Positions 27,644 to 35,050 of a DNA stretch of 64,000 nt are shown piece after piece; position 1 is the first letter of the stretch; every line of letters starts with the position of its first letter. Location: NCBI GenBank assembly GCA_019240475.1, contig JAFAYI010000018.1, forward strand, positions 62,001 to 126,000, read 5' to 3'. The stretch comes from Acidobacteriaceae bacterium (GTDB taxonomy: Bacteria; Acidobacteriota; Terriglobia; Bryobacterales; Bryobacteraceae). The position numbers and the translations under genes were made by a program. The notes under the pieces are model-generated. The model did no database searches, was not told the origin of the DNA, and saw nothing but the letters and a program-made list of their open reading frames with translations.

Positions 27644-29116
27644 ATGGAAATGGGCGGCTTCTCGATTTCCCGCGATTCGGACGTCCCGCTCTATCGACAA
27701 CTCGAAACCTCGTTGCGCGATGCCCTCGCCGCCGGCGCCATCCCTCCCGGCGAGCGCCTCCCCGCCATCCAGGAGATGGCGGTCGAACTGCACGTCTCGC
27801 GTAACACTGTCCGCCGCGCCTTCCAGAACCTAGCCGCCGATGGATTGCTCGAAGGCTCCGCCGCCTCCGGCTTCCGCGCCCGCGGGCCCGCCCACTCGCC
27901 CACCCCTTCGCCTCGCCAGCCTGAATTCAACCGTCCCGCTGTCCTCGAAGAAATCGAACTCGGCCGGCTCCGCGCGCCGGCGTATCCGCAACCGCTCCAG
28001 CCCGATTTCCCCGACATCGAGGAATTTCCCCTGAAATGCTGGGAATCCCTTCGTGCGCAAGTCTTAAAGCAGAGCGCGCCGGACCTGCTGCGGCATGTAG
28101 AAGCCGCCGGATATCTTCCCTTGCGCGAAGCCATCGCGGTTCGCCTGCGTGAGACGCGTGGAGTCAATTGCACCGCCAAGCAAGTGATCGTCTGCGCTGG
28201 TGCTCAGCAGGCCCTCCATCTCGCCATCCAAACTCTCCTTTCCCCGGGCGGCCTCGTCGGAATGGAGGAGCCCGGCCGGTATGCGGTAAAGGCAGCCTTC
28301 TTGCACGCCGGCGCCCGAGTGCTCCCACTGCTTGTCGACGAAGAAGGCATGATCGCTCCCGAAGCTCGCCGCCAAAATCCTCCCGTCCTGATGTATGTCA
28401 CGCCCGCCAATCAATTCCCGCTCGGCGTGAAGCTTAGCAACGCGCGCCGCTCCTCCTTGCTTGAGTTCGCGCGCGACACCTTTACCTGGATACTTGAGGA
28501 CGATAGCGGCGGCGAACTCTGCTACTCAGGCCAGCCGGCCTCCAGCCTTCAGGGCGCCGACGGGCACGGCCGCGTCGTCTATCTCGGCGCCACCGGCAAG
28601 ACATTATTTCCTTCTCTCGAAATCGCGTACCTGGTTGTCCCTCCCGCGCTGCTTGAAAATTTCCTGAAGACGAAAGAGCTGCTCGGCGCCCAGCCATGCG
28701 CCATCGATCAAGCCACCCTAGCGCAATTCATCCTCGAAGGTCATCTCGAGGCGCACGTCCGCCGGATGAACACCCTTTACTACCAGCGCCTGCAAGCCCT
28801 CGCGCAGTCCGTCGATGCCGAGCTCAACGAATTCATCGATCCCGAACAAGCGGATGGCGGCCTGCAAGCCGTCGGTTGGCTCAAGCGCGGGATCGACGAG
28901 CAAGCCGTCGTGCAATCCGCCTCCGGCGCCCAGGTCGATGTGAGGCCGCTCTCTAGTTTCGGACGTACCGCCCTGCTGCGCCCCGGCGTTGTATTCGGCT
29001 TCGCCGGCTCATCGGAAAAGCAGATCGCCGCCGCCGTCAAGCGTTTCGCTCGCACCCTCCGCGGCGCGGCGCGGCCCAATTTTCTCCAAAGGCTGGTTGG
29101 CCGCCCTCAACAGTAG
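27644..29116 (+). CDS. MocR-type GntR/aminotransferase-like transcription regulator
   Basis: A 490-residue regulator. Residues 10-75 form a GntR winged helix (PLYRQLETSLRDALAAGAIP, LPAIQEMAVELHVSRNTVRR, GLLEGSAASGFRARG). The remainder is a fold-type I aminotransferase-like domain (GYLPLREAIAVRL, VIVCAGAQQALHLAIQTLLS, TPANQFPLGV, GRVVYLGATGKTLFPSLEIA). The PLP lysine is kept in GATGKTLFP, but the usual EDDYDSEFRY reads EDDSGGELCY, so the cofactor-site Tyr is Ser and the following Arg is Cys. Start chosen at ATG 27644; the next Met is 2 codons later. Divergence from the ligase cluster suggests it controls those genes. Confidence 0.9.
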   Translation: MEMGGFSISRDSDVPLYRQLETSLRDALAAGAIPPGERLPAIQEMAVELHVSRNTVRRAFQNLAADGLLEGSAASGFRARGPAHSPTPSPRQPEFNRPAVLEEIELGRLRAPAYPQPLQPDFPDIEEFPLKCWESLRAQVLKQSAPDLLRHVEAAGYLPLREAIAVRLRETRGVNCTAKQVIVCAGAQQALHLAIQTLLSPGGLVGMEEPGRYAVKAAFLHAGARVLPLLVDEEGMIAPEARRQNPPVLMYVTPANQFPLGVKLSNARRSSLLEFARDTFTWILEDDSGGELCYSGQPASSLQGADGHGRVVYLGATGKTLFPSLEIAYLVVPPALLENFLKTKELLGAQPCAIDQATLAQFILEGHLEAHVRRMNTLYYQRLQALAQSVDAELNEFIDPEQADGGLQAVGWLKRGIDEQAVVQSASGAQVDVRPLSSFGRTALLRPGVVFGFAGSSEKQIAAAVKRFARTLRGAARPNFLQRLVGRPQQ

Positions 29117-29135
29117 CCAACGCTACTGTAGAGGC

Positions 29136-29672
29136 ATGCAAGTAATCTCCTCGCGCGAGCTGCTGAAGAACAAGCTCTTCACGGTTGTCGAAGAAGTCGC
29201 CAACGACCCCGGCGGTTTTGAAATCAAGCGCGCCATCGTCCGGCACCCCGGGTCCGCCGTCATGATGGCCGTCGATGAGCGGGGCAGGGTACTGCTGGTG
29301 AAGCAGTTCCGCTTGCCCGCCGAGCAGGATTTATGGGAGTTGCCCGCCGGGCGCTTGGACCCTGGAGAGTCGCCTCTCGAAGCCGCCCAGCGTGAGCTGC
29401 GCGAAGAAACTGGCTACCGAGCCAAGCGGTGGAGGGAGCTCGCCTCCTTCTGGGCTAGCCCCGGATACGTCCATGAAAAGATGAACGTCTTTCTCGCCGA
29501 AGATCTCACCGAAGGACAGCAGGAGCCCATGGAAGACGAACGCATCGAAATTCGTTGGTTCGAAAAAGACGAGCTGCATGCGATGATCCGGTCGGGCCAG
29601 ATCGTCGATGCCAAGACTATCGTCGGCTACTTCATGTGGGCCGACCGCGCCGCTTCGCCTACTCGCTCGTAA
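29136..29672 (+). CDS. Nudix hydrolase (ADP-ribose pyrophosphatase-like)
   Basis: A 178-residue Nudix enzyme. The Nudix box G-x5-E-x7-R-E-x2-E-E-x-G runs from G72 to Y94 (GRLDPGESPLEAAQRELREE). Sequence around it (VLLVKQFRLPAEQDLWELPA, ASPGYVHEKMNVFLAEDL) is that of the NudF/ADP-ribose pyrophosphatase group, which cleaves ADP-ribose or sugar nucleotides. ATG 29136 has GAGG 2-5 nt before it. It lies 19 nt after the MocR gene and overlaps the convergent gpsA by 14 bp. Confidence 0.9.
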   Translation: MQVISSRELLKNKLFTVVEEVANDPGGFEIKRAIVRHPGSAVMMAVDERGRVLLVKQFRLPAEQDLWELPAGRLDPGESPLEAAQRELREETGYRAKRWRELASFWASPGYVHEKMNVFLAEDLTEGQQEPMEDERIEIRWFEKDELHAMIRSGQIVDAKTIVGYFMWADRAASPTRS

Positions 29673-30654
29673 GCGGACGCTCCATCAGCTCGCGAATAGC
29701 CTGCCGCGGTTCTTTGTTTTCATACAGCACTTCGTACATCCTGCTGATGATCGGCAGGTCGATCTCGTGCCGCAGCCCAAGCTCATGCGCCGCGCGGCAC
29801 GTGCCCACTCCTTCGGCAACCATCGTCATGCCGCTCAATACCTGCTCCAGGCGGCGGCCTTGGCCAAGTTGCGCCCCCACGAAACGATTCCGCGATAAAT
29901 CGCCTGTCGCCGTCAGTACCAGGTCGCCCAAACCGGCCAAGCCGGCGAGGGTGCGCGGTTGCCCGCCCATCCGCAGAGCGAGCCGCGTGATTTCCGCAAG
30001 GCCCCGGGTCACCAGCGCCGCCACGCTGTTACTCCCAAGCCCCAGCCCCCGGCAGATTCCGGCGCCGATCGCAATCACATTCTTCAGCGCGGCCCCCACC
30101 TCCACGCCAATTAAGTCCGTGCTCGCGTAAAGCCGCAGCGAAGCGCTCGAAAACCTTCGCTGGATCTCCTCGGCAAACGCGATATCGCTCGACGCGATTG
30201 CCACCGCGGCCGGCTCGCCGGCGGCTATCTCTTTCGCAAATGTCGGCCCCGACAACGACCCTATCGAAACACTCCCGCGGAGCACATCGCCGATTACTTG
30301 GGACATGCGCAAGAGCGTTCCTTCCTCGATGCCTTTGGTCGCGCTCACAACGCGCGTCTCGGTTGAAAGAAACTCCGCGGCCGCGCCAAGCACATCTCGC
30401 AGATGAGCGGAAGGTATCGCAATTACAACGATGTCCGCCCCCTCCAATGTCCCGTTAAGATCGCATGAGACCCGGATATTCGGCGGCAATCGAAATCCGG
30501 GAAGATACCGGGCGTTTTCCCGCGACTCTTCGATCTCCGCCGCGCGCCCCGCTTCGCGGCACCACAGGCCCACGTCGTCGAAGCGCGGGGCGAGCGACAT
30601 CGCCAACGCGGTCCCCCAGCTTCCCGTTCCCAGAATCGCCAGCCGCGTATTCAT
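29659..30654 (-). CDS. gpsA: Glycerol-3-phosphate dehydrogenase [NAD(P)+]
   Basis: A 331-residue cytoplasmic enzyme making sn-glycerol-3-phosphate from dihydroxyacetone phosphate for phospholipids. It has the Rossmann GTGSWGTALAMSLA motif at residues 9-22, VSATKGIEEGT, SLSGPTFAKEIAAGEPAAVA, the catalytic lysine in VGAALKNVIAIGAGI and the C-terminal AGLGDLVLTATGDLSRNR. ATG 30654 overlaps the plsY stop by ATGA, a logical pair since PlsY uses its product. Confidence 0.96.
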   Translation of the reverse strand: MNTRLAILGTGSWGTALAMSLAPRFDDVGLWCREAGRAAEIEESRENARYLPGFRLPPNIRVSCDLNGTLEGADIVVIAIPSAHLRDVLGAAAEFLSTETRVVSATKGIEEGTLLRMSQVIGDVLRGSVSIGSLSGPTFAKEIAAGEPAAVAIASSDIAFAEEIQRRFSSASLRLYASTDLIGVEVGAALKNVIAIGAGICRGLGLGSNSVAALVTRGLAEITRLALRMGGQPRTLAGLAGLGDLVLTATGDLSRNRFVGAQLGQGRRLEQVLSGMTMVAEGVGTCRAAHELGLRHEIDLPIISRMYEVLYENKEPRQAIRELMERPLTSE

Positions 30655-31280
30655 GGCGCTCCGCCGCCTTTGAACGAGAAGACTCGTTCGTTGCCGGCGA
30701 CTATCCGCGCAATGTTTCCCTTGTGCCGGTGAACGATCAGCAAAGCTGCCGCGATGGATGCCCAAAGAATCGGCATCGGCGGCCGCGAGAGGAACCACAT
30801 CGCGAACGGAAGAACGAGAGCGCCGGCAATCGAGGCAAGCGAGATGTATTTCGTCAGCGCTACCACGCCGATGAACACAACCGCCGCTACTGCGAGCGAA
30901 AGGGGCGCCAGATACAAGAACGCGCCAATATAGCAGGCCACCGCTTTCCCGCCGCGAAAACGCAGCAGGATCGGATAGCAATGTCCCGCCATCACGGCTA
31001 ACGCGGCGGCGCCTAGCGCAATCGGATCTCCGTGCGAGATCAGCGCCCCAATCCACACGGCCGCGAAACCCTTCAACACATCCAGCAGCAAAACGATCAC
31101 TCCGGCCTTTCGGCCGAGCGTGCGATGCACGTTCGTCGCTCCAATGTTGCCGCTTCCGATCTTCCGAATATCCCGGCCCGAAGACATTCGTACAAACCAA
31201 TATCCGAAAGGCAGGCCGCCCAGAAAATAAGCAATCAGAGCAGCGGCGGCAAGCGTTGCGTAAGAGGGCGGTGAGAGCAC
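30651..31280 (-). CDS. plsY: Acyl-phosphate:glycerol-3-phosphate acyltransferase PlsY
   Basis: A 209-residue inner-membrane acyltransferase that transfers acyl from acyl-phosphate to glycerol-3-phosphate. Conserved PlsY motifs: YFLGGLPFGYWFVRM, GSGNIGATNVHRTLGRKAG, LDVLKGFAAV, GHCYPILLRFRGGKAVACYIGA, and VHRHKGNIARIVAGNE at the C-terminus. The start is GTG 31280 with AAGGAA just upstream. It lies 12 nt after thpR and is coupled to gpsA. Confidence 0.95.
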   Translation of the reverse strand: MLSPPSYATLAAAALIAYFLGGLPFGYWFVRMSSGRDIRKIGSGNIGATNVHRTLGRKAGVIVLLLDVLKGFAAVWIGALISHGDPIALGAAALAVMAGHCYPILLRFRGGKAVACYIGAFLYLAPLSLAVAAVVFIGVVALTKYISLASIAGALVLPFAMWFLSRPPMPILWASIAAALLIVHRHKGNIARIVAGNERVFSFKGGGAP

Positions 31281-31292
31281 TTCCTTAAGATG

Positions 31293-31856
31293 TTACGAGG
31301 CGGCCCGCGCCGATTCGAAACGATACTCGTGCAGCTTTCGGTAGATGCTCGCGTTCGAGCCCGGATCGCTTCGATACAACGCGAACTGCGATGCTACAAA
31401 ATGCCCGAGCGAGGCCGGCTGCATTTCTTCTACCTTGTCGTGCAGCCGCCGCAGGGGCACGGGCGTCTTGATCCGTGCCAGCGTCAAGTGTGGAGAAAAC
31501 TCCCGCGATTCTCTCGTGATGCCAAGCGTCTCCAGTTTGTCCTCCGTTTCGCGGGCAAGCTGGTGCAGAGCTTCGCTGTGAACGCCGATCCAAAACGTTC
31601 GCGGAGCGCGCGAGTTCGGAAACCAGCCCAAATCTTTCAGCTCGATCTCAAACGGCGGCCGCGCGGTCAATGCCGAAAGCGCCGCGTCAAGATCCTCCAG
31701 GCGCGAATCCTGCCATGAGCCGATAAATTTCGTCGTGATGTGCAGGTTATCGAGCGGGTTCCAGTGGATCAGCGCTTCCGGCCGAAGCGCGCTCATCAGA
31801 CGTTCCAAGCGAAGCAGAATGTCATTGGGCAAATCGATGGCGGTGAATAATCGCAT
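31293..31856 (-). CDS. thpR: RNA 2',3'-cyclic phosphodiesterase (2H family)
   Basis: A 187-residue 2H phosphoesterase, formerly called 2'-5' RNA ligase. The two catalytic H-x-T motifs are H39-I-T41 in DNLHITTKFIG and H123-L-T125 in FSPHLTLARIK. The N-terminus (MRLFTAIDLPNDI) matches the ThpR family. First gene of thpR-plsY-gpsA, divergent from the glycosylase gene. Confidence 0.93.
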   Translation of the reverse strand: MRLFTAIDLPNDILLRLERLMSALRPEALIHWNPLDNLHITTKFIGSWQDSRLEDLDAALSALTARPPFEIELKDLGWFPNSRAPRTFWIGVHSEALHQLARETEDKLETLGITRESREFSPHLTLARIKTPVPLRRLHDKVEEMQPASLGHFVASQFALYRSDPGSNASIYRKLHEYRFESARAAS

Positions 31857-31903
31857 TGGCGCTGCCCATGTTATTTCTTAAGGCATCTTCTAGCGTACTT
31901 CGG

Positions 31904-32554
31904 ATGCCTATCGCAATGTTGCCGGACGCAAGGCCGCGCGATCCGTCGCGTATTTCTTGGTCCCGCCGCCAACTTTTCCTCCAGAGCGAGCCTCTGTCCC
32001 TCGAAGCCTTCGCGCGACCCGCCGTCGAACTCGCGCGCGGTCTGCTTGGTTGCATCCTCGTTCACAAAACTACCGCCGGCATGATAGTCGAAACCGAAGC
32101 CTATCTCGGCGAAAATGATCTCGCCGCGCACTCCGCCCGAGGTCGAACCTCACGTACGCAAGTCATCTTCGGCCCGCCCGGTCGCGCCTACGTCTACTTC
32201 ATTTACGGTATGCACGAGTGCCTCAACGTTGTTGCCGACAGCGACGGAATCCCCGGATGCGTTCTGATTCGGGCGCTCGAACCTCTGTGCGGCTTGCCCG
32301 AGATGTACCGCCGCCGCGATTGGCGCGGTTCCATATGCGGCCTTACGAACGGCCCCGGCAAACTCACCCAAGCTCTCGCCATTGGACGCGAACAGTATGG
32401 ACAACGCCTGGATAAAGGCTCATTGACGATACGCCGCTGGCGCACGCCGCCCTCCTTTGAAGTCGGCGTTACGCCCCGCATCGGCATTCGCCAATGCGCC
32501 GATTGGCCGCTGCGCTTCATTTGGGCCGGCCATTCCTGCCTCAGTAAGCGCTAA
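31904..32554 (+). CDS. 3-methyladenine DNA glycosylase (AAG/Mpg type)
   Basis: About 216 residues. This AlkA-unrelated glycosylase excises alkylated purines in base-excision repair. Core motifs are present: ARPAVELARGLLGCILVHKT, the catalytic Glu region MIVETEAYLGENDLAAHS, QVIFGPPGRAYVYFIYGMHE, CLNVVADSDGIPGCVLIRAL, NGPGKLTQALAIG and TPRIGIRQCADWPLRF. The start is uncertain: ATG codons at 31868, 31904 and 31916 are possible and none has a clear ribosome-binding site. 31904 leaves promoter room beside the divergent thpR. Confidence 0.9.
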   Translation: MPIAMLPDARPRDPSRISWSRRQLFLQSEPLSLEAFARPAVELARGLLGCILVHKTTAGMIVETEAYLGENDLAAHSARGRTSRTQVIFGPPGRAYVYFIYGMHECLNVVADSDGIPGCVLIRALEPLCGLPEMYRRRDWRGSICGLTNGPGKLTQALAIGREQYGQRLDKGSLTIRRWRTPPSFEVGVTPRIGIRQCADWPLRFIWAGHSCLSKR

Positions 32555-32599
32555 GTTCTCTGCCCCCACCGAGCCTCCTCTCAAACGCGAGAAATGAAT

Positions 32600-32628
32600 T
32601 TGACATGGACGGCGTCTAAATCGAGAAT
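32600..32628 (+). promoter_or_regulatory. Sigma70-type promoter of the trehalose operon
   Basis: TTGACA (32600-32605, perfect -35), a 17-nt spacer and GAGAAT (32623-32628, four of six matches to the -10 box). It is followed about 7 nt later by an A-rich start region and then the otsA leader. Best-looking promoter in the window by hexamers and spacing. Confidence 0.65.
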
Positions 32629-32640
32629 GAAAGGATATTA

Positions 32641-32670
32641 ATGCTGCGCCTGAAGGAGTTCCCGATTTGA
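32641..32670 (+). CDS. Possible 9-residue leader ORF overlapping otsA start
   Basis: ATG at 32641 opens a nine-codon frame (MLRLKEFPI) whose TGA (32668-32670) overlaps the TTG start of otsA by two bases. It contains the otsA ribosome-binding site AAGGAG and begins only a few bases after the predicted transcription start. It could couple translation into otsA or be chance. Confidence 0.3.
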   Translation: MLRLKEFPI

Positions 32671-34217
32671 AGGTCTGGACCCGCGACGTGCTCAGCGAGT
32701 TTGTCCGCACTAAATTAGACGGCTATCGCCTCATCGTCGTATCCAATCGCGAGCCCTTCCAGCATCGCCGCGCCAACGGACATATCGAGTGCATCCAACC
32801 GGCCAGCGGAATGGCCAGTGCGCTCGACCCCGTCATGCGCGCAAGCGGCGGTCTTTGGATCGCTCATGGCAATGGCGACGCCGACCGTCAAAGCGTCGAT
32901 CAATTCGATCACGTTCAGGTGCCGCCCGAGAACCCGGAGTACACTCTGCGGCGCGTCTGGCTTTCCAAAGAAGAAGAGGAAGGCTATTACCTCGGTTTCG
33001 CGAATCAAGGTTTGTGGCCGCTCTGCCACGTCGCCTTCACGCGTCCCCTGTTCGACCCCGATCACTGGCGCACCTACCGTCGCGTCAACGAGCGTTTCGC
33101 CGAAGCCGTGATGCAGGAAGCCGGCAGCGATCCCACCTTTGTCTTCATCCAGGACTATCACTTCGCCCTGCTTCCGCGCATGCTGCGCGAAGCCGGATCG
33201 AACCTGGTCATCGCGCAGTTCTGGCACATCCCCTGGCCCAATCGCGAAGTGTTCAGCGCGTTTCCCTGGCGCGAAGAAATCTTGCACGGGCTTCTTGGAA
33301 ACGATCTGCTCGGCTTTCACCTTCCGCAGCATTGCCAGAACTTTGTCGAAACAGTGGATTGCTCCGTCGAAGCGCGCGTCGATCGCGCCGGCTCCGAGAT
33401 CTGCCGGGGCGGCCACTGCACTCTGGTGCGCCCGTTTCCCATCGGCATCGATTTCGACGAGCATTCCGACCTCGCCGAATCCGAGTCCATGTCCGTCCAC
33501 ATCCGCCGCTGGAACCAGGAGCTCTCGCTCAAAGGTAAGTCGCTCGGAATCGGAATCGACCGCCTGGATTACACCAAGGGCATTCCGGAGCGCTTTCGCT
33601 TCCTCGATCGCTTGCTCGAACGCTATCCCGCCTACCGCGGCAAAATCGTGTTCGTGCAAATTGCCGTTCCTAGCCGGTCTACTTTGCCCGCCTATCGCCA
33701 GATCGAACTTGAGGTGGACGCGCTCGCCGCGCAGATTAATCTTCGGTGGGGAACCCCCTCCTGGCGCCCCATCGTCCTGCTGAAGCGCCACTATACCCAA
33801 CCCGAAATGATCGCGCTGCACCGCCTTGCTCACTTCTGTGTTGTCTCTTCGCTGCACGATGGCATGAATCTGGTCGCCAAGGAATTCGCCGCCAGCCGCT
33901 TCGATGAAGATGGCGTGCTGGTGCTCAGCAAGTTCGCGGGCGCCGCCCGCGAATTGAAGGATGCCATTCAGATCAATCCTTTTTCCATCGAAGAAGGCGC
34001 CGAAGCTTATCGCGCCGCGCTCCAAATGGATCGGGCCGAGCGAGGCCGCCGCATGCGCAAAATGAGAGAAGCTATAGACCAGGACAACGTCTACCGCTGG
34101 GCCGGAAAATTTCTGTCGCAAATGGCGCGCATAGAGTTTCCGGATTCTAACGACCCGGACCGCCGCGAATTCGATTTCTCCCTCACGGCTGAAAAGGCGC
34201 TGGGAGTCGCGGTATGA
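32667..34217 (+). CDS. otsA: Alpha,alpha-trehalose-6-phosphate synthase
   Basis: A 516-residue GT20 glycosyltransferase that joins UDP-glucose (or ADP/GDP-glucose) and glucose-6-phosphate. Motifs: [87 protein letters not shown] (the donor-phosphate Arg/Lys pair), and [18 protein letters not shown]. The TTG start at 32667 has AAGGAG about 9 nt upstream; no closer ATG fits. It is followed by otsB with an ATGA overlap. Confidence 0.94.
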   Translation: MKVWTRDVLSEFVRTKLDGYRLIVVSNREPFQHRRANGHIECIQPASGMASALDPVMRASGGLWIAHGNGDADRQSVDQFDHVQVPPENPEYTLRRVWLSKEEEEGYYLGFANQGLWPLCHVAFTRPLFDPDHWRTYRRVNERFAEAVMQEAGSDPTFVFIQDYHFALLPRMLREAGSNLVIAQFWHIPWPNREVFSAFPWREEILHGLLGNDLLGFHLPQHCQNFVETVDCSVEARVDRAGSEICRGGHCTLVRPFPIGIDFDEHSDLAESESMSVHIRRWNQELSLKGKSLGIGIDRLDYTKGIPERFRFLDRLLERYPAYRGKIVFVQIAVPSRSTLPAYRQIELEVDALAAQINLRWGTPSWRPIVLLKRHYTQPEMIALHRLAHFCVVSSLHDGMNLVAKEFAASRFDEDGVLVLSKFAGAARELKDAIQINPFSIEEGAEAYRAALQMDRAERGRRMRKMREAIDQDNVYRWAGKFLSQMARIEFPDSNDPDRREFDFSLTAEKALGVAV

Positions 34218-35050
34218 CGGCTCTCGAACAGGCTCGCCAGCCCGTCGACCTGCTTGCTAACTTCGAGTCCCTTGCGCCCCGCCTGTCCGGCGTCTCCCAT
34301 GTCGCCTTGTTCCTCGATTTCGATGGAACCATTTCCCGCATCGTGCCTGTTCCCGAAGAGGCCCAGCTCGATTCCGGCATTACTCCAAGCCTTCAGACGC
34401 TCGCCGACCGCCCCGATTTCTCGGTCGCCGTCGTGAGCGGCAGAGCGCTTGCCGATGTGCGCGATCGCGTCGGACTCAAAGGAGTGATCTACGCGGGCAA
34501 TCATGGCCTCGAAATCGAATCCGGCGACGCTTGCTTCCGCGAGCCCGACGCCGAAGCCTTGCGCCGCGAGCTCCGCTGCGTCCTGCTGCAGCTCAAACTG
34601 GCGCTCTGCGAAACCGATGGCCTCGAAATCGAAGATAAAGGCCTCACTCTCAGCGTCCACTTCCGGCGCGTCACCGAACCTCTCCACGATTGGGTGCGCA
34701 GCGCCACTTGTTCCACCGTTGGCCGCTCTCGCTCCTTCAGCGTTCGCGAAGGCAAAATGGTCCTCGAAGTTTTCCCTCGCGTCGATTGGAACAAAGGCCG
34801 AGCCGTCAAGTGGATCGCCCGTCACGCGGCGCCCTCTTCGCCCCTTCTGATCTACATCGGCGACGACATTTCCGACGAAGACGCCTTTGTCGAAATTCCC
34901 GAAGGGATTACCATCAGAGTCGGGGGCCTTTCCGACACCGCGGCGCAGTACAGGCTGCCGGATGTTGCAGCGGTCGGGCTGTTCCTCAAATGGCTCGACC
35001 AAGCGAAACCGCATGCCGCACGTGCAAACATTCAGCGGGTTGGAAGATGA
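34214..35050 (+). CDS. otsB: Trehalose-6-phosphate phosphatase
   Basis: A 278-residue HAD-superfamily phosphatase that dephosphorylates trehalose-6-P. The nucleophile motif is D35-F-D37-G-T39 (ALFLDFDGTISRI), motif II is VAVVSGR, and the Mg-binding motif IV is IGDDISDEDAFVEI. YAGNHGLEIE and VLEVFPRVDWNKGRAVKWI are typical of OtsB. ATGA overlap with otsA; the start of treS lies 38 bp inside its 3' end. Confidence 0.94.
   Translation: MTALEQARQPVDLLANFESLAPRLSGVSHVALFLDFDGTISRIVPVPEEAQLDSGITPSLQTLADRPDFSVAVVSGRALADVRDRVGLKGVIYAGNHGLEIESGDACFREPDAEALRRELRCVLLQLKLALCETDGLEIEDKGLTLSVHFRRVTEPLHDWVRSATCSTVGRSRSFSVREGKMVLEVFPRVDWNKGRAVKWIARHAAPSSPLLIYIGDDISDEDAFVEIPEGITIRVGGLSDTAAQYRLPDVAAVGLFLKWLDQAKPHAARANIQRVGR

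Noticed and set aside
29110..29127. Hairpin CAGTAG/CTACTG after the MocR gene
   Set aside because: Six-bp stem without following T-run; no terminator, probably chance.
32715..34121. Long minus-strand frame opposite otsA
   Set aside because: Shadow of a clearly recognisable GT20 enzyme; no motifs.
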